Of a stretch of 13,887 bases of DNA, positions 1 to 7,004 are shown piece by piece. How positions within the stretch are numbered: position 1 is the first letter of the stretch; each line of letters begins with the position of its first letter. The notes beneath the pieces were generated by a model, which saw only the letters and a list, made by a program, of their open reading frames with translations, ran no database searches and was not told where the DNA came from. This DNA comes from Thermoplasmata archaeon (GTDB lineage Archaea > Thermoplasmatota > E2 > UBA202 > JdFR-43), in assembly GCA_021157745.1 (NCBI GenBank), contig JAGGWA010000083.1, forward strand, positions 1-13,887, given 5' to 3'. The translations under genes and the position numbers were made by a program.

Positions 1-144
1 CAAGCCGAGGAAGTCGACGAGGCGTATGGCTTCGAGCTCCTCAATTCTAAGAATAACGATGCCTGCATGAGCAGCGTTGGGATAAAATGATGTGACGCGG
101 GGGAGTATCTCCACCCATCGCCGACATCGGCGCCTTCCTCTCAT
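1..144 (-). CDS. DUF134-family protein, N-terminal part (gene runs off the window start)
   Basis: Reading the minus strand from the ATG at 144-142 gives 48 open codons to the window edge. The protein begins MRGRRRCRR, continues with a segment ending in SFYPNAAHAG, and then has ILRIEELEAIRLVDFLGL. The basic, Cys-containing N-terminus followed by an x-EELEAIRLxD-x-GL segment is the pattern of the DUF134 family, small proteins with a predicted DNA-binding helix-turn-helix found in archaea and bacteria. The helix-turn-helix itself would lie beyond the window. The family has no firmly established function; a regulatory role is inference. The gene diverges from taw1, and the shared AT-rich box centred near 168 lies about 24-26 nt from this ATG, fitting a leaderless transcript. 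GC is high here (about 56% by hand count). The opposite strand is also open to a TGA at 88-90, but without a family signature. Confidence 0.8.
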   Translation of the reverse strand, partial: MRGRRRCRRWVEILPRVTSFYPNAAHAGIVILRIEELEAIRLVDFLGL

Positions 145-191
145 ATGCGTATATAAGAGTAAATATATAAATATTTATTATTTTACATCTC
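145..191. promoter_or_regulatory. Compact divergent promoter with overlapping TATA boxes
   Basis: Only 47 bp separate the DUF134 start (144, minus) from the taw1 start (192, plus). The block at 160-178 (TAAATATATAAATATTTA) is pure A/T and nearly self-complementary. Its centre is about 24 nt from each start codon, which matches archaeal box A spacing to a transcription start at or next to the start codon. One AT core could therefore serve both directions. A second TATA-like word, ATATAAGAG, lies at 151-159. The promoter reading is inferred from spacing. Confidence 0.6.
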
Positions 192-1124
192 GTGGAATTG
201 GAAGAAGAAAAGAAGATTCTGCGTAAGCAGGGCTATGCCATCGTTGGAAGACATTCAGCGGTAAAGCCATGTCATTGGTTACGCCAGTCTTTGCTTTATG
301 GAAGACAATGCTACAAACATACATTTTATGGAATAGAAAGCCATCGCTGTCTTCAGATGACGCCAACTGCATTTCATTGCAATCAGCGCTGCCTTTACTG
401 CTGGCGCTATCAGGCTTTTCCTCTTGCAGCTTTTCCAAAAGATATGGCAGATGAGCCGAGCTACATATGCGAGGAAAGCATAAAAGCTCAAAAGAGATTG
501 CTGAGCGGATATAAGGGAGATGCTCGAGTGGACATAAAAAAATGGGAAGAAGCTCTGCAACCTAAACATGTTGCATGCTCTTTGATAGGAGAGCCAACTT
601 TATATCCTTATCTGGATCAATTTTTTGAAGAATGTCATAAGCGTGGAATGACAACTTTCCTTGTAACAAATGGAACAATGCCAGAAGTTCTGGAAAAAAT
701 GGATACGTTGCCGACGCAGCTATATGTAAGCATAACCGCCCCAAATGAAGAGATATACCAGAAGTTGAATAATCCTCTAATAAAGCATGGATGGGAACGC
801 ATTAATAAAACTCTTGAATTGCTTCCTTCATTGAATACAAGAACTGTTATACGCCACACTCTCGTCAAAGGATGGAATCTGGGATACGAGGAGCAGTATG
901 CAAAACTCATTGAAAAAGCCGAGCCATGGTTTGTTGAGCCAAAGGGGTATGTATATGTTGGTTATTCAAGAGAGCGCCTAACCATGGAGAACATGCCAAG
1001 CCATGATGAAATAAAAAAATTTGCCTCCCGCCTAGCAGAGCTTACAGGATATGAAATAGAGGATGAAAGAGCTGATTCAAGGGTTGTTCTGCTTGGAAGA
1101 GGAAAGAAAAGGATGATTAAATGA
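192..1124 (+). CDS. taw1: tRNA 4-demethylwyosine synthase (Taw1/TYW1 family, radical SAM)
   Basis: Taw1 converts N1-methylguanosine at position 37 of tRNA-Phe, with pyruvate, to 4-demethylwyosine, the tricyclic precursor of archaeal wyosine-type bases. The radical SAM motif is CNQRCLYCWR, with Cys63, Cys67 and Cys70 ligating the SAM-binding 4Fe-4S cluster. Upstream Cys27, Cys40 and Cys53 have the spacing of the second cluster of archaeal TYW1. The conserved SLIGEPTLYP segment follows near residue 132. Length (310 aa) is normal for archaeal Taw1, which lacks the flavodoxin domain of eukaryotic TYW1. The start is taken as GTG at 192 because no Shine-Dalgarno is seen and a TATA box lies about 26 nt upstream, implying a leaderless mRNA. 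The stop overlaps the next gene by ATGA, so the two are probably cotranscribed. The gene appears complete. Confidence 0.93.
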   Translation: MELEEEKKILRKQGYAIVGRHSAVKPCHWLRQSLLYGRQCYKHTFYGIESHRCLQMTPTAFHCNQRCLYCWRYQAFPLAAFPKDMADEPSYICEESIKAQKRLLSGYKGDARVDIKKWEEALQPKHVACSLIGEPTLYPYLDQFFEECHKRGMTTFLVTNGTMPEVLEKMDTLPTQLYVSITAPNEEIYQKLNNPLIKHGWERINKTLELLPSLNTRTVIRHTLVKGWNLGYEEQYAKLIEKAEPWFVEPKGYVYVGYSRERLTMENMPSHDEIKKFASRLAELTGYEIEDERADSRVVLLGRGKKRMIK

Positions 1125-2302
1125 ATATTATAGCTTTACTTTTGTTTATAGCGAGTTTTTCAATTATTGTATTCCTCATAGCAAACAAAAAGAATTTTGG
1201 GGTGGCGATGATAGCGGGGGCGATGCTTTTATCTCTTTCAATTCCATCAAAAATGCCAGCCGTATTTTTACAAACAATTACAGATTTTAAAGTAATAGCC
1301 CTGATGATAATCGTTGTTTTGATAAAGATGCTTGCCTCATTGCTTGAAAAAGGTGGACTCATTCAGGAAATAATAAAAACTTTTGAAAGGAAGCTGTCGC
1401 CTCGCGGCATCCTCATTGCAATGCCCTCCATACTTGGCTTGCTGCCTGTGCCAGGTGGCGCCCTGCTTTCTGCCCCTATTGTCAAAAGGCAGGGAGATGC
1501 CATAAAAATGAGTAGGGAGCTGCAGATGAGCATCAATTTATGGTATCGTCACATTGGCTTCATGGTTTATCCCCTCTCAACCACTTTGATTGTTCTCGCT
1601 GGATTGTCCGGCATCGATATTTATACACTGATTTTATATCAAATTCCTCTTTTCATCATAAGCTTCGCCATGGGCTACATTTTTGTTTATAAATATGGAG
1701 GAAGGAAGGCAAAGGGAGGCGGCAGCGGCAGCTTGATTGGTTTGATTCCGATTTTTCTTCCAGTTGCAATTGCAGTTCCTCTTTCCATCCTTCTCGCAAA
1801 ATATTTTTCGAGGGAAATCGCTACCTACATTTCCTATTTGATTGCTATTCCCGTCGGATTGGCTGTGGCTGCGAAAATGGCTGGAAAAATTGAATTCAAA
1901 AAAAGCATTGATTTGAGCCTCGCTCTGGCAATCTTTGGAATAATGTTTTTCAAGAATATAATAAATGCAACCGGAATAACCTCAGATATATCTTCATATC
2001 TTTCCTTCCTTCCCGTCCTGATTTTAATACCTCTTGTTTCATTTGTCATCGGAATCCTGACCGCTCATAACATGGCGGCAATAGCAATACTCTATCCAAT
2101 GTTCTCTTCCATCATGGATATAAATCTTGTCATAATAATGTTCATATCTTCTTTCTTCGGCTACCTTCTCTCTCCATTGCATCTATGTATAGCGGTAACA
2201 TATGACTATTTCAAACCAAATTTTGGAAAGTTTTACAGGATTATTGTCCCCCCAGCCATAATTGTTATGATTATAGCAATAATATTGTATGGACTGCTGT
2301 AA
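1121..2302 (+). CDS. DUF401-type polytopic membrane protein, putative permease
   Basis: This 393-residue protein is almost entirely hydrophobic, with roughly ten predicted membrane spans separated by short basic loops. It contains LLPVPGGALLSAPIV near residues 106-120, a Pro/Gly-rich re-entrant-type motif seen in DUF401 (TIGR00529-like) proteins and related to gluconate-permease/DctM-like transporter folds. The segment QMSINLWYRHIGFM after it and the late FGYLLSPLHLC also fit that family. The substrate is unknown; transport of a small organic anion is inference. The ATG overlaps the taw1 stop (ATGA), arguing for translational coupling, with only a weak purine stretch (AAGGATGAT) ahead of it. 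No functional link to tRNA modification is obvious. The reading frame is intact and no terminator-like T-tract follows closely. Confidence 0.8.
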   Translation: MNIIALLLFIASFSIIVFLIANKKNFGVAMIAGAMLLSLSIPSKMPAVFLQTITDFKVIALMIIVVLIKMLASLLEKGGLIQEIIKTFERKLSPRGILIAMPSILGLLPVPGGALLSAPIVKRQGDAIKMSRELQMSINLWYRHIGFMVYPLSTTLIVLAGLSGIDIYTLILYQIPLFIISFAMGYIFVYKYGGRKAKGGGSGSLIGLIPIFLPVAIAVPLSILLAKYFSREIATYISYLIAIPVGLAVAAKMAGKIEFKKSIDLSLALAIFGIMFFKNIINATGITSDISSYLSFLPVLILIPLVSFVIGILTAHNMAAIAILYPMFSSIMDINLVIIMFISSFFGYLLSPLHLCIAVTYDYFKPNFGKFYRIIVPPAIIVMIIAIILYGLL

Positions 2303-2342
2303 TGAAAAAGCAAAACATAGGATATTTCACAATTGCACCATT

Positions 2343-2353
2343 TTTTATATAAA
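2343..2353 (+). promoter_or_regulatory. TATA box of gyaR (leaderless)
   Basis: The sequence TTTATATAAAA lies in the 69-nt gap after the DUF401 gene. Its centre is about 24-25 nt upstream of the ATG at 2372, the usual archaeal distance from box A to the transcription start, so the mRNA is predicted to begin at the start codon. No Shine-Dalgarno is present between the two. Confidence 0.65.
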
Positions 2354-2371
2354 AGGCAATGATATAACAAC

Positions 2372-3343
2372 ATGGCATCCATATTTATGACTCGTCGCCT
2401 GCCCGACATAGCAATAAAAATGCTCGAAAAAGAGCATGATCTGGAAATATATGAAGGCGATGCTCCTCCAAGCAAGGAAGAAATTATTGCTGGCATAAAA
2501 GGAAAGGATGCTCTGATTTGTCTGCTCACTGACCCGATAGACAGAGAAGTTATGGATGCCTCACCTTCATTAAAAATAATAGCAAATTATGCTGTCGGCT
2601 ATGATAACATAGATGTAGAATATGCAACAAAGAAAGGCATAGTTGTAACAAATACTCCAGGCGTGCTTACAGAAACAGTGGCTGATTTAACATGGGCTTT
2701 GATGCTTTCAATAGCAAGGCGTATATGCGAGGGTGATGAGTTCATGAGGCAAGGAAAATTCAAGGGATGGGCTCCTCTGCTAATGCTTGGCGGCGATGTT
2801 TATGACAAGACCTTGGGTATAATAGGAGCAGGTCGCATAGGAAGAGCTGTTGCAAGGCGAGCTATTGGCTTCAACATGAATGTGATATATTACAGCCGCC
2901 ATCGAAACGAGGAAATTGAAAGAGAATGCAATGCAAAATATGTTGGCTTTGATGAATTGCTCCGCCAAGCAGACTTCATTTCATTGCATGTTCCATTAAC
3001 AGAAGAAACATATCATATGATCGGATGGGAAGAATTGAATAAAATGAAGCGAACAGCATATCTAATAAACACTGCAAGAGGAAAGTGCATCGACGAGGAA
3101 GCATTATATAAGGCGTTGAAAAACGGCGTCATCGCGGGCGCCGCCCTCGATGTTTTCGAGAATGAGCCGAAAGTGCATGAAGGACTGGCTAAATTGAAGA
3201 ATGTTGTTCTCACGCCTCACATTGGCTCTGCATCTCTTGAAACAAGAACAAAGATGGCGGAAATGGTAGCCAAAAATGTTATCGCAGCATTGAAAGGCGA
3301 GAGGGCGCCAAATTGCGTGAATTGTGAGATATATGAGAACTAA
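2372..3343 (+). CDS. gyaR: Glyoxylate/hydroxypyruvate reductase-like D-2-hydroxyacid dehydrogenase
   Basis: Members of this family reduce glyoxylate or hydroxypyruvate to the D-2-hydroxyacid using NAD(P)H in the cytoplasm. The 323 residues show the substrate-binding NYAVGYDNID segment (72-81), the Rossmann motif GIIGAGRIGR (about 149-158), and the catalytic set Arg236 (in NTARG), Glu265 (in FENEP) and His283 (in TPHIGSAS). The sequence resembles Thermococcales GyaR more than SerA: it has no C-terminal ACT domain, and the length is right for GyaR. The YYSRHR sequence after the second Rossmann strand carries Arg/Ser residues that in relatives favour NADPH, so cofactor choice is open. The start at 2372 is supported by the TATA box 25 nt upstream. 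The 3' end overlaps the following lipoprotein gene by 11 nt, suggesting cotranscription. A related D-2-hydroxyacid dehydrogenase of other specificity cannot be excluded. Confidence 0.88.
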   Translation: MASIFMTRRLPDIAIKMLEKEHDLEIYEGDAPPSKEEIIAGIKGKDALICLLTDPIDREVMDASPSLKIIANYAVGYDNIDVEYATKKGIVVTNTPGVLTETVADLTWALMLSIARRICEGDEFMRQGKFKGWAPLLMLGGDVYDKTLGIIGAGRIGRAVARRAIGFNMNVIYYSRHRNEEIERECNAKYVGFDELLRQADFISLHVPLTEETYHMIGWEELNKMKRTAYLINTARGKCIDEEALYKALKNGVIAGAALDVFENEPKVHEGLAKLKNVVLTPHIGSASLETRTKMAEMVAKNVIAALKGERAPNCVNCEIYEN

Positions 3344-4412
3344 ATTCCTGATTCTCGTGGCAATATTAATGGCTGGCTGCTTAACCACACCATACAGACA
3401 TGGATTTGATGAAAGCGATGTTGTGGCTCCAGCGCCATATCATGTTGAATGGCAGGAAAAGCCAAAAGATGCTGCCATAATTCCCCCTGGCTACAGCTAT
3501 GAGCTGAATATAACGATACCCCGCAATTTGTATCCAAATTACTGGAATGCTCTGGAAATAACTATAAAAAATAATGGCGATACAAAGCTATTCGTTTACA
3601 ATATAGCAATAGAGATAGATGGAAAAACATTTAAGCAATGGGATGGAAGTGAGGGAAAGGAGATCGGCATAGGAGAGAGGAAAAGCTTCATTGCTTCATT
3701 CAAAGTTTCTTATCCTGGAAGCTATCGATACAAAATAGGTGTATATTTCATGGCTGCCTCAAGAAGATGGTATGACTATGGATGCAAATACACGCAGGAA
3801 TATGAGATAAGCATCGATGAATATAGCGAGGCAACGAATTACAAATTCCACAAAAACTATTATGTTTATTTTGATAAAATAAAGAAGCTCGTTGATCCCT
3901 ACGATAATATAGTGAAGCAAAGAGCAAACATTGCTTCAAGCGGATATGGATATGGCTACAACATTGCAAAGGTATGTGCAATATTCGATTACATAAAAGA
4001 CAACATGAAATATGTTAACGACACCGACGGCAAGGACATATGGAATAGCCCTTCGGTGGCATTGCTTAACGGCGGCGATTGTGAAGAATTTGCAATGACA
4101 ATGGCAGCCATGACGATGGCGAAAGGCGGCACAGCCCGCATATATATGACAGATAATCATGCATTCGCCGCCATATATATTGGCAAAGATCTGAGCATTC
4201 TCGATAGCATAGATTCATATTATCATGCAAAGCTCAGCTATGCATTGTTTGAGGATAAGCTTGGCTACTGGATCGTTGCAGACATGCTTTCATCATTTTA
4301 TCTTGGCTGCCTTCCAATTGGAGGTTATGCCACAGGAGAGAGCAACAACGAAAGAATATATGAATGGAGCATAGCCACGAATAACCTCTACGCCATAGAT
4401 GTTGTCGGGTAA
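3333..4412 (+). CDS. Secreted lipoprotein with transglutaminase-like domain
   Basis: The start is taken at ATG 3333, because from there the protein has a short basic N-terminus (MRTK), a hydrophobic stretch and a lipobox LMAGC at Cys16, a typical lipoprotein signal; an upstream GTG at 3324 in the same frame is less convincing. Residues about 45-150 look like an extracellular beta-sandwich (repeated polar/hydrophobic strands, including ALEITIKNNGD). From about 195 comes a transglutaminase-like cysteine protease fold: NGGDCEEFA supplies the likely catalytic Cys, DNHAFAAIYIG the His, and a downstream Asp in LDSIDSYY the third residue. The protein is therefore probably anchored outside the membrane and may act on peptides or protein crosslinks; the substrate is unknown. 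No separate TATA box is seen, so it likely depends on gyaR transcription. Its end lies at the pgk promoter. Confidence 0.75.
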   Translation: MRTKFLILVAILMAGCLTTPYRHGFDESDVVAPAPYHVEWQEKPKDAAIIPPGYSYELNITIPRNLYPNYWNALEITIKNNGDTKLFVYNIAIEIDGKTFKQWDGSEGKEIGIGERKSFIASFKVSYPGSYRYKIGVYFMAASRRWYDYGCKYTQEYEISIDEYSEATNYKFHKNYYVYFDKIKKLVDPYDNIVKQRANIASSGYGYGYNIAKVCAIFDYIKDNMKYVNDTDGKDIWNSPSVALLNGGDCEEFAMTMAAMTMAKGGTARIYMTDNHAFAAIYIGKDLSILDSIDSYYHAKLSYALFEDKLGYWIVADMLSSFYLGCLPIGGYATGESNNERIYEWSIATNNLYAIDVVG

Positions 4413-4423
4413 AATTATATATT
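4411..4423 (+). promoter_or_regulatory. TATA box of pgk (leaderless), overlapping the lipoprotein stop codon
   Basis: AAAATTATATATT immediately covers and follows the stop codon of the lipoprotein gene. The ATTATATAT core (4414-4422) is centred about 26 nt before the ATG at 4444. This is the main argument for starting pgk at 4444 rather than at the in-frame ATG at 4399, which would lie upstream of the box. Confidence 0.6.
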
Positions 4424-4443
4424 TCGATTTCGCATCTCCAATC

Positions 4444-5601
4444 ATGATTCCAACAATGGATGAATTCGATTTTGGAAATAAAAGTGTTATTTTGAGAGTT
4501 GATATTAACTCACCTCTTGATCCCTCAACGCTAGAGATAATGGATAACTGGCGCATAAGGCGATGCATTCCAACAATAGAAGAGCTTGTTGAAAAAAATG
4601 CAAAGGTTATTATTTTGGCTCATCAGGGAAGACCAGGAAAATGGGATTTTACCAGCTTGGAAAAGCATGCAAAAGAGCTCAGCAGATTGATGAACAGAGA
4701 AGTAAAATTTGTGGATGATGTATATGGAAGCAAAGCCATTGAAGAAATTGAGGAAGCGAGGAATGGCGAGGTCATATTGCTTGACAATGTTAGAAAATGC
4801 GAGGAGGAAATGAAGAAGCTGCCACCAGAGGAGCATGCAAGGGCGGAGATGGTGAAAAAGCTTTCTGGGTATGCCAGCGCTTTCATCAACGATGCTTTCG
4901 CAGCAGCCCACAGAAGTCATTGTTCGATGGTTGGATTTATTCCTGTTCTTCCATCATTTGCCGGCCGTTTGATGGAAGCGGAATTAAAAAATCTTGATAA
5001 GATGATGAAATCTGCAGAGCGGCCTCGCATATTCATATTTGGTGGGGGAAAATATGAGAATTCCATAGAGGTAATAAAAAATCTGCTCGAGAAAGGAATA
5101 GCGGATAAAATATTGCTCGGCGGAATGCCTGCAAATGCTTTTCTTGGAGCGATGAAAAAAATTGATTTCGAAGCAGATGGAGAGATAAAAGAAATAATGG
5201 AAAAATATGGAGGTAAAGTCATTCTTCCCGTTGATATGGTTTATGAAAATGGCGAGCTTGATGTTGAGGAAGCAAGAAAACCTGGCAAGGATATAGGAAG
5301 CAAAACAATAGATATTTTCAAAGAGGAGATAAAGAATGCTGCTTCCATACTCATATCTGGACCAATGGGAGTGTTTGAGGAGGAGAGATTTGCAAGAGGA
5401 ACAAAGGAAATACTGGAGGCGATAGCAGGAAGCGAAGCATTCTCCATAGCAGGCGGCGGGCACACGGTGGCGGCGATAAATAAGCTACGCCTTGCTGAAA
5501 AATTCAGCTATGTTTCGACCGGCGGTGGCTCGCTTGAGAGATTTTTGATGGGTCGCAGCCTGCCCGTTGTGGAGGCATTGATAAAATTTAAAAGAGGTTA
5601 G
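4444..5601 (+). CDS. pgk: Phosphoglycerate kinase
   Basis: PGK transfers phosphate between 1,3-bisphosphoglycerate and ADP in glycolysis, and the reverse in gluconeogenesis. The N-domain has ILRVDINSPLD (substrate Arg), AHQGRPG, LDNVRKCEEE and INDAFAAAHRSH, all typical of archaeal PGK. The C-domain has FGGGKYENSI, LLGGMPANAFL, the ISGPMGVFE segment, AGGGHTVAAI and STGGGSLERFL, which bind nucleotide. Taking ATG 4444 (MIPTMDEFDF) gives 385 residues and aligns the N-terminus with the usual archaeal TLDDFDF-type start. A longer reading from 4399 would add 15 residues that are AT-rich and overlap the promoter. ATG 4456 is another possible start. The gene lies 13 nt before gap, which encodes the enzyme of the preceding glycolytic step. 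No defects are visible. Confidence 0.94.
   Translation: MIPTMDEFDFGNKSVILRVDINSPLDPSTLEIMDNWRIRRCIPTIEELVEKNAKVIILAHQGRPGKWDFTSLEKHAKELSRLMNREVKFVDDVYGSKAIEEIEEARNGEVILLDNVRKCEEEMKKLPPEEHARAEMVKKLSGYASAFINDAFAAAHRSHCSMVGFIPVLPSFAGRLMEAELKNLDKMMKSAERPRIFIFGGGKYENSIEVIKNLLEKGIADKILLGGMPANAFLGAMKKIDFEADGEIKEIMEKYGGKVILPVDMVYENGELDVEEARKPGKDIGSKTIDIFKEEIKNAASILISGPMGVFEEERFARGTKEILEAIAGSEAFSIAGGGHTVAAINKLRLAEKFSYVSTGGGSLERFLMGRSLPVVEALIKFKRG
5584..5593 (+). promoter_or_regulatory. TATA-like box of gap (within the pgk 3' end)
   Basis: AAATTTAAAA in the last codons of pgk is centred about 26-27 nt upstream of the gap ATG at 5615. The spacing fits a leaderless transcript, so gap may have its own promoter as well as readthrough from pgk. 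The word is a weaker TATA match than the other boxes in the window. Confidence 0.45.
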
Positions 5602-5614
5602 CCATTACTTTCCC

Positions 5615-6682
5615 ATGAATATAGTCCATGTTGTTGGAACCGGCACCATAGGAGAGCCATTGATTGGTTTGCTTGCCGATTTGAAAAATGAGCTTGGAAT
5701 AGATGAGGTGACATTCTATAAGCACAGCCCTGTTTTGACAGATAGGGCGAAAGTTAAGGGATTGATTAAAAGAGGAGCAAACATTGCTGTTGCAAAGGAA
5801 AAGATGCAGGAATTCAGAGAGCTTGGAATAGAGCCAATGTATGAGGCTGAAGAAGCCATAGCAAGGGCAAGCGTCGTCATAGATTGCACACCCAAAAAGA
5901 TTGGGTTGCAGAACAAGGAGAGATATTATAAAAAATATGAGGATAAAGTAAAAGGATTTCTTGCTCAAGGTTCAGAATTTGGATTTGGAAAGCCTTACGC
6001 ACTGGGCATAAACGATGATGCAATAACAAAAGAAGATAAGTATATCCACATTGTGAGCTGCAACACGCATAACATTGCTGTTGCAATAAAAAGCATTGGA
6101 TTTGTAAATGGAGAAAAAAATGATTTTGTTTCAGGAAGATTTGTTTGCATAAGGCGAGCCACAGACATATCGCAGGAAAGTGATTTCATTCCAGCCCCAT
6201 ATGTGGATGAGCATAAAGATAAAAAATTTGGGACGCATCATGCGAGAGATGTATGGCATCTCTACAACACACTTGGCTATGATTTAGATGTTTATTCTTC
6301 CTCGTTAAAAATAAATACGCAATACATGCATTCGATATGGTTCGATATAAAAGTCAAAGATAAGATCGACGAGGAGGAAGTGCTTGAAAGATTCACGAGC
6401 AATCCAAGAGTGGCAATAACGTACAAAAAGCTTTCCAGCCTTGTTTTCTCTTTTGGAAGAGACCACGGCCACTATGGCAGGATTTTGAATCAAACAGTCG
6501 TTGTTGTTCCGACGATAAGGGTGAGGAATGATAATGAAGTCTTCGGCTTTTGCTTCACGCCCCAAGACGGAAATTCTTTGCTCAGCAGCGTGGCAGCCAC
6601 ACTTCGAATATTATATCCAGAAAAAGAGGAATGGGATGAAAGGATGAAAGCCTTGCAACCATTTTTATTCGATGAGGTCTAG
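5615..6682 (+). CDS. gap: Glyceraldehyde-3-phosphate dehydrogenase, archaeal type II
   Basis: This enzyme oxidises glyceraldehyde 3-phosphate to 1,3-bisphosphoglycerate with NAD(P)+, feeding PGK. Visible motifs are an N-terminal Rossmann loop VVGTGTIGEP, VIDCTPKKIGLQNK (about 88-101), the catalytic-site IVSCNTHN with Cys149, and FGTHHARDV with His208-His209. The last two match the archaeal patterns SCNTT and PSHHGPDV. At 355 residues it is slightly longer than the usual 335-345. It is somewhat divergent: the glycine loop is GTGTIG rather than GYGTIG, and the residues after SCNT differ from the common TGL. The assignment rests on the catalytic Cys/His segments and on adjacency to pgk. The start at 5615 is backed by a TATA-like box about 26 nt upstream. 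The gene ends in a CTAG shared with the convergent gene's stop. Confidence 0.87.
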   Translation: MNIVHVVGTGTIGEPLIGLLADLKNELGIDEVTFYKHSPVLTDRAKVKGLIKRGANIAVAKEKMQEFRELGIEPMYEAEEAIARASVVIDCTPKKIGLQNKERYYKKYEDKVKGFLAQGSEFGFGKPYALGINDDAITKEDKYIHIVSCNTHNIAVAIKSIGFVNGEKNDFVSGRFVCIRRATDISQESDFIPAPYVDEHKDKKFGTHHARDVWHLYNTLGYDLDVYSSSLKINTQYMHSIWFDIKVKDKIDEEEVLERFTSNPRVAITYKKLSSLVFSFGRDHGHYGRILNQTVVVVPTIRVRNDNEVFGFCFTPQDGNSLLSSVAATLRILYPEKEEWDERMKALQPFLFDEV

Positions 6683-6975
6683 CCAAATATAAAGCCCATG
6701 CCCTCGCTGGCTGCCTCCTCGTCTCCTACAAATTTTTTATTTATTTCTTCTTTTTCCTCGCCTTCGAGCTTTCTTGCTTTCTCGCCCAGCAATTGCTCCG
6801 CTTTCTTCAATGCTTCCTCACTTCCTTCAATTTTTAAAAAAACGGTATTACCTTCTTTGCCCAGCGACTTTGCATCCCTCGTCCATATACTTTGACGCAT
6901 AACCAAATCATCTTTTTTCACTTCTTCAATTATGCTCTCATCTTCCTTTTTTATTTCAAATATTTCATATGCCAT
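6679..6975 (-). CDS. Small acidic hypothetical protein
   Basis: I do not recognise this 98-residue protein. It is rich in Glu and Lys, with no signal peptide, membrane span or Cys motif. Residues about 45-70 (TVFLKIEGSEEALKKAEQLL) suggest a beta-strand followed by an amphipathic helix, as in small alpha/beta ligand-binding or RNA-binding folds, and the tail EGMGFIFG is hydrophobic and may be conserved. It is probably cytoplasmic. It is convergent with gap, and the two stops share CTAG at 6679-6682. The ATG at 6975 has no Shine-Dalgarno; a TATA-like word lies about 21 nt upstream. Coding is supported by a clean frame with sensible composition, against shadow reading on the other strand (a Ser/Phe-rich frame at 6698-6895). 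Whether it responds to metabolism or to the cas operon is unknown. Confidence 0.65.
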   Translation of the reverse strand: MAYEIFEIKKEDESIIEEVKKDDLVMRQSIWTRDAKSLGKEGNTVFLKIEGSEEALKKAEQLLGEKARKLEGEEKEEINKKFVGDEEAASEGMGFIFG

Positions 6976-6989
6976 GAATTGAAAGATGA

Positions 6990-7001
6990 AAAGATATATG
7001 A
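6990..7001 (-). promoter_or_regulatory. Possible TATA box of the small acidic gene
   Basis: On the minus strand the word TCATATATCTTT lies upstream of the ATG at 6975. The core is centred about 21 nt from the start, slightly short for a strictly leaderless mRNA, so the transcript might begin a few bases inside the annotated codon or the real start may be different. Evidence is spacing and composition only. Confidence 0.4.
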
Positions 7002-7004
7002 GTA

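Noticed and set aside
1..90. Plus-strand open frame ending in TGA at 88-90
   Set aside because: The minus strand carries the recognisable DUF134 signature (EELEAIRLVD) with an ATG and matching promoter; the plus frame has no motif.
4531..4920. 129-codon open frame on the minus strand
   Set aside because: Antisense to conserved PGK motifs (DNVRKCEEE, NDAFAAAHRSH), with no initiation signals and no family signature.
4984..5463. 159-codon open frame on the minus strand
   Set aside because: It lies fully antisense to pgk, is rich in Phe/Tyr/Ser/Cys as expected for a shadow of a Glu/Lys-rich gene, and has no recognisable motif.
5588..5968. 126-codon open frame on the minus strand
   Set aside because: Antisense to the N-terminus of gap and across the pgk-gap junction; the hydrophobic appearance follows from complementing Lys/Glu codons.
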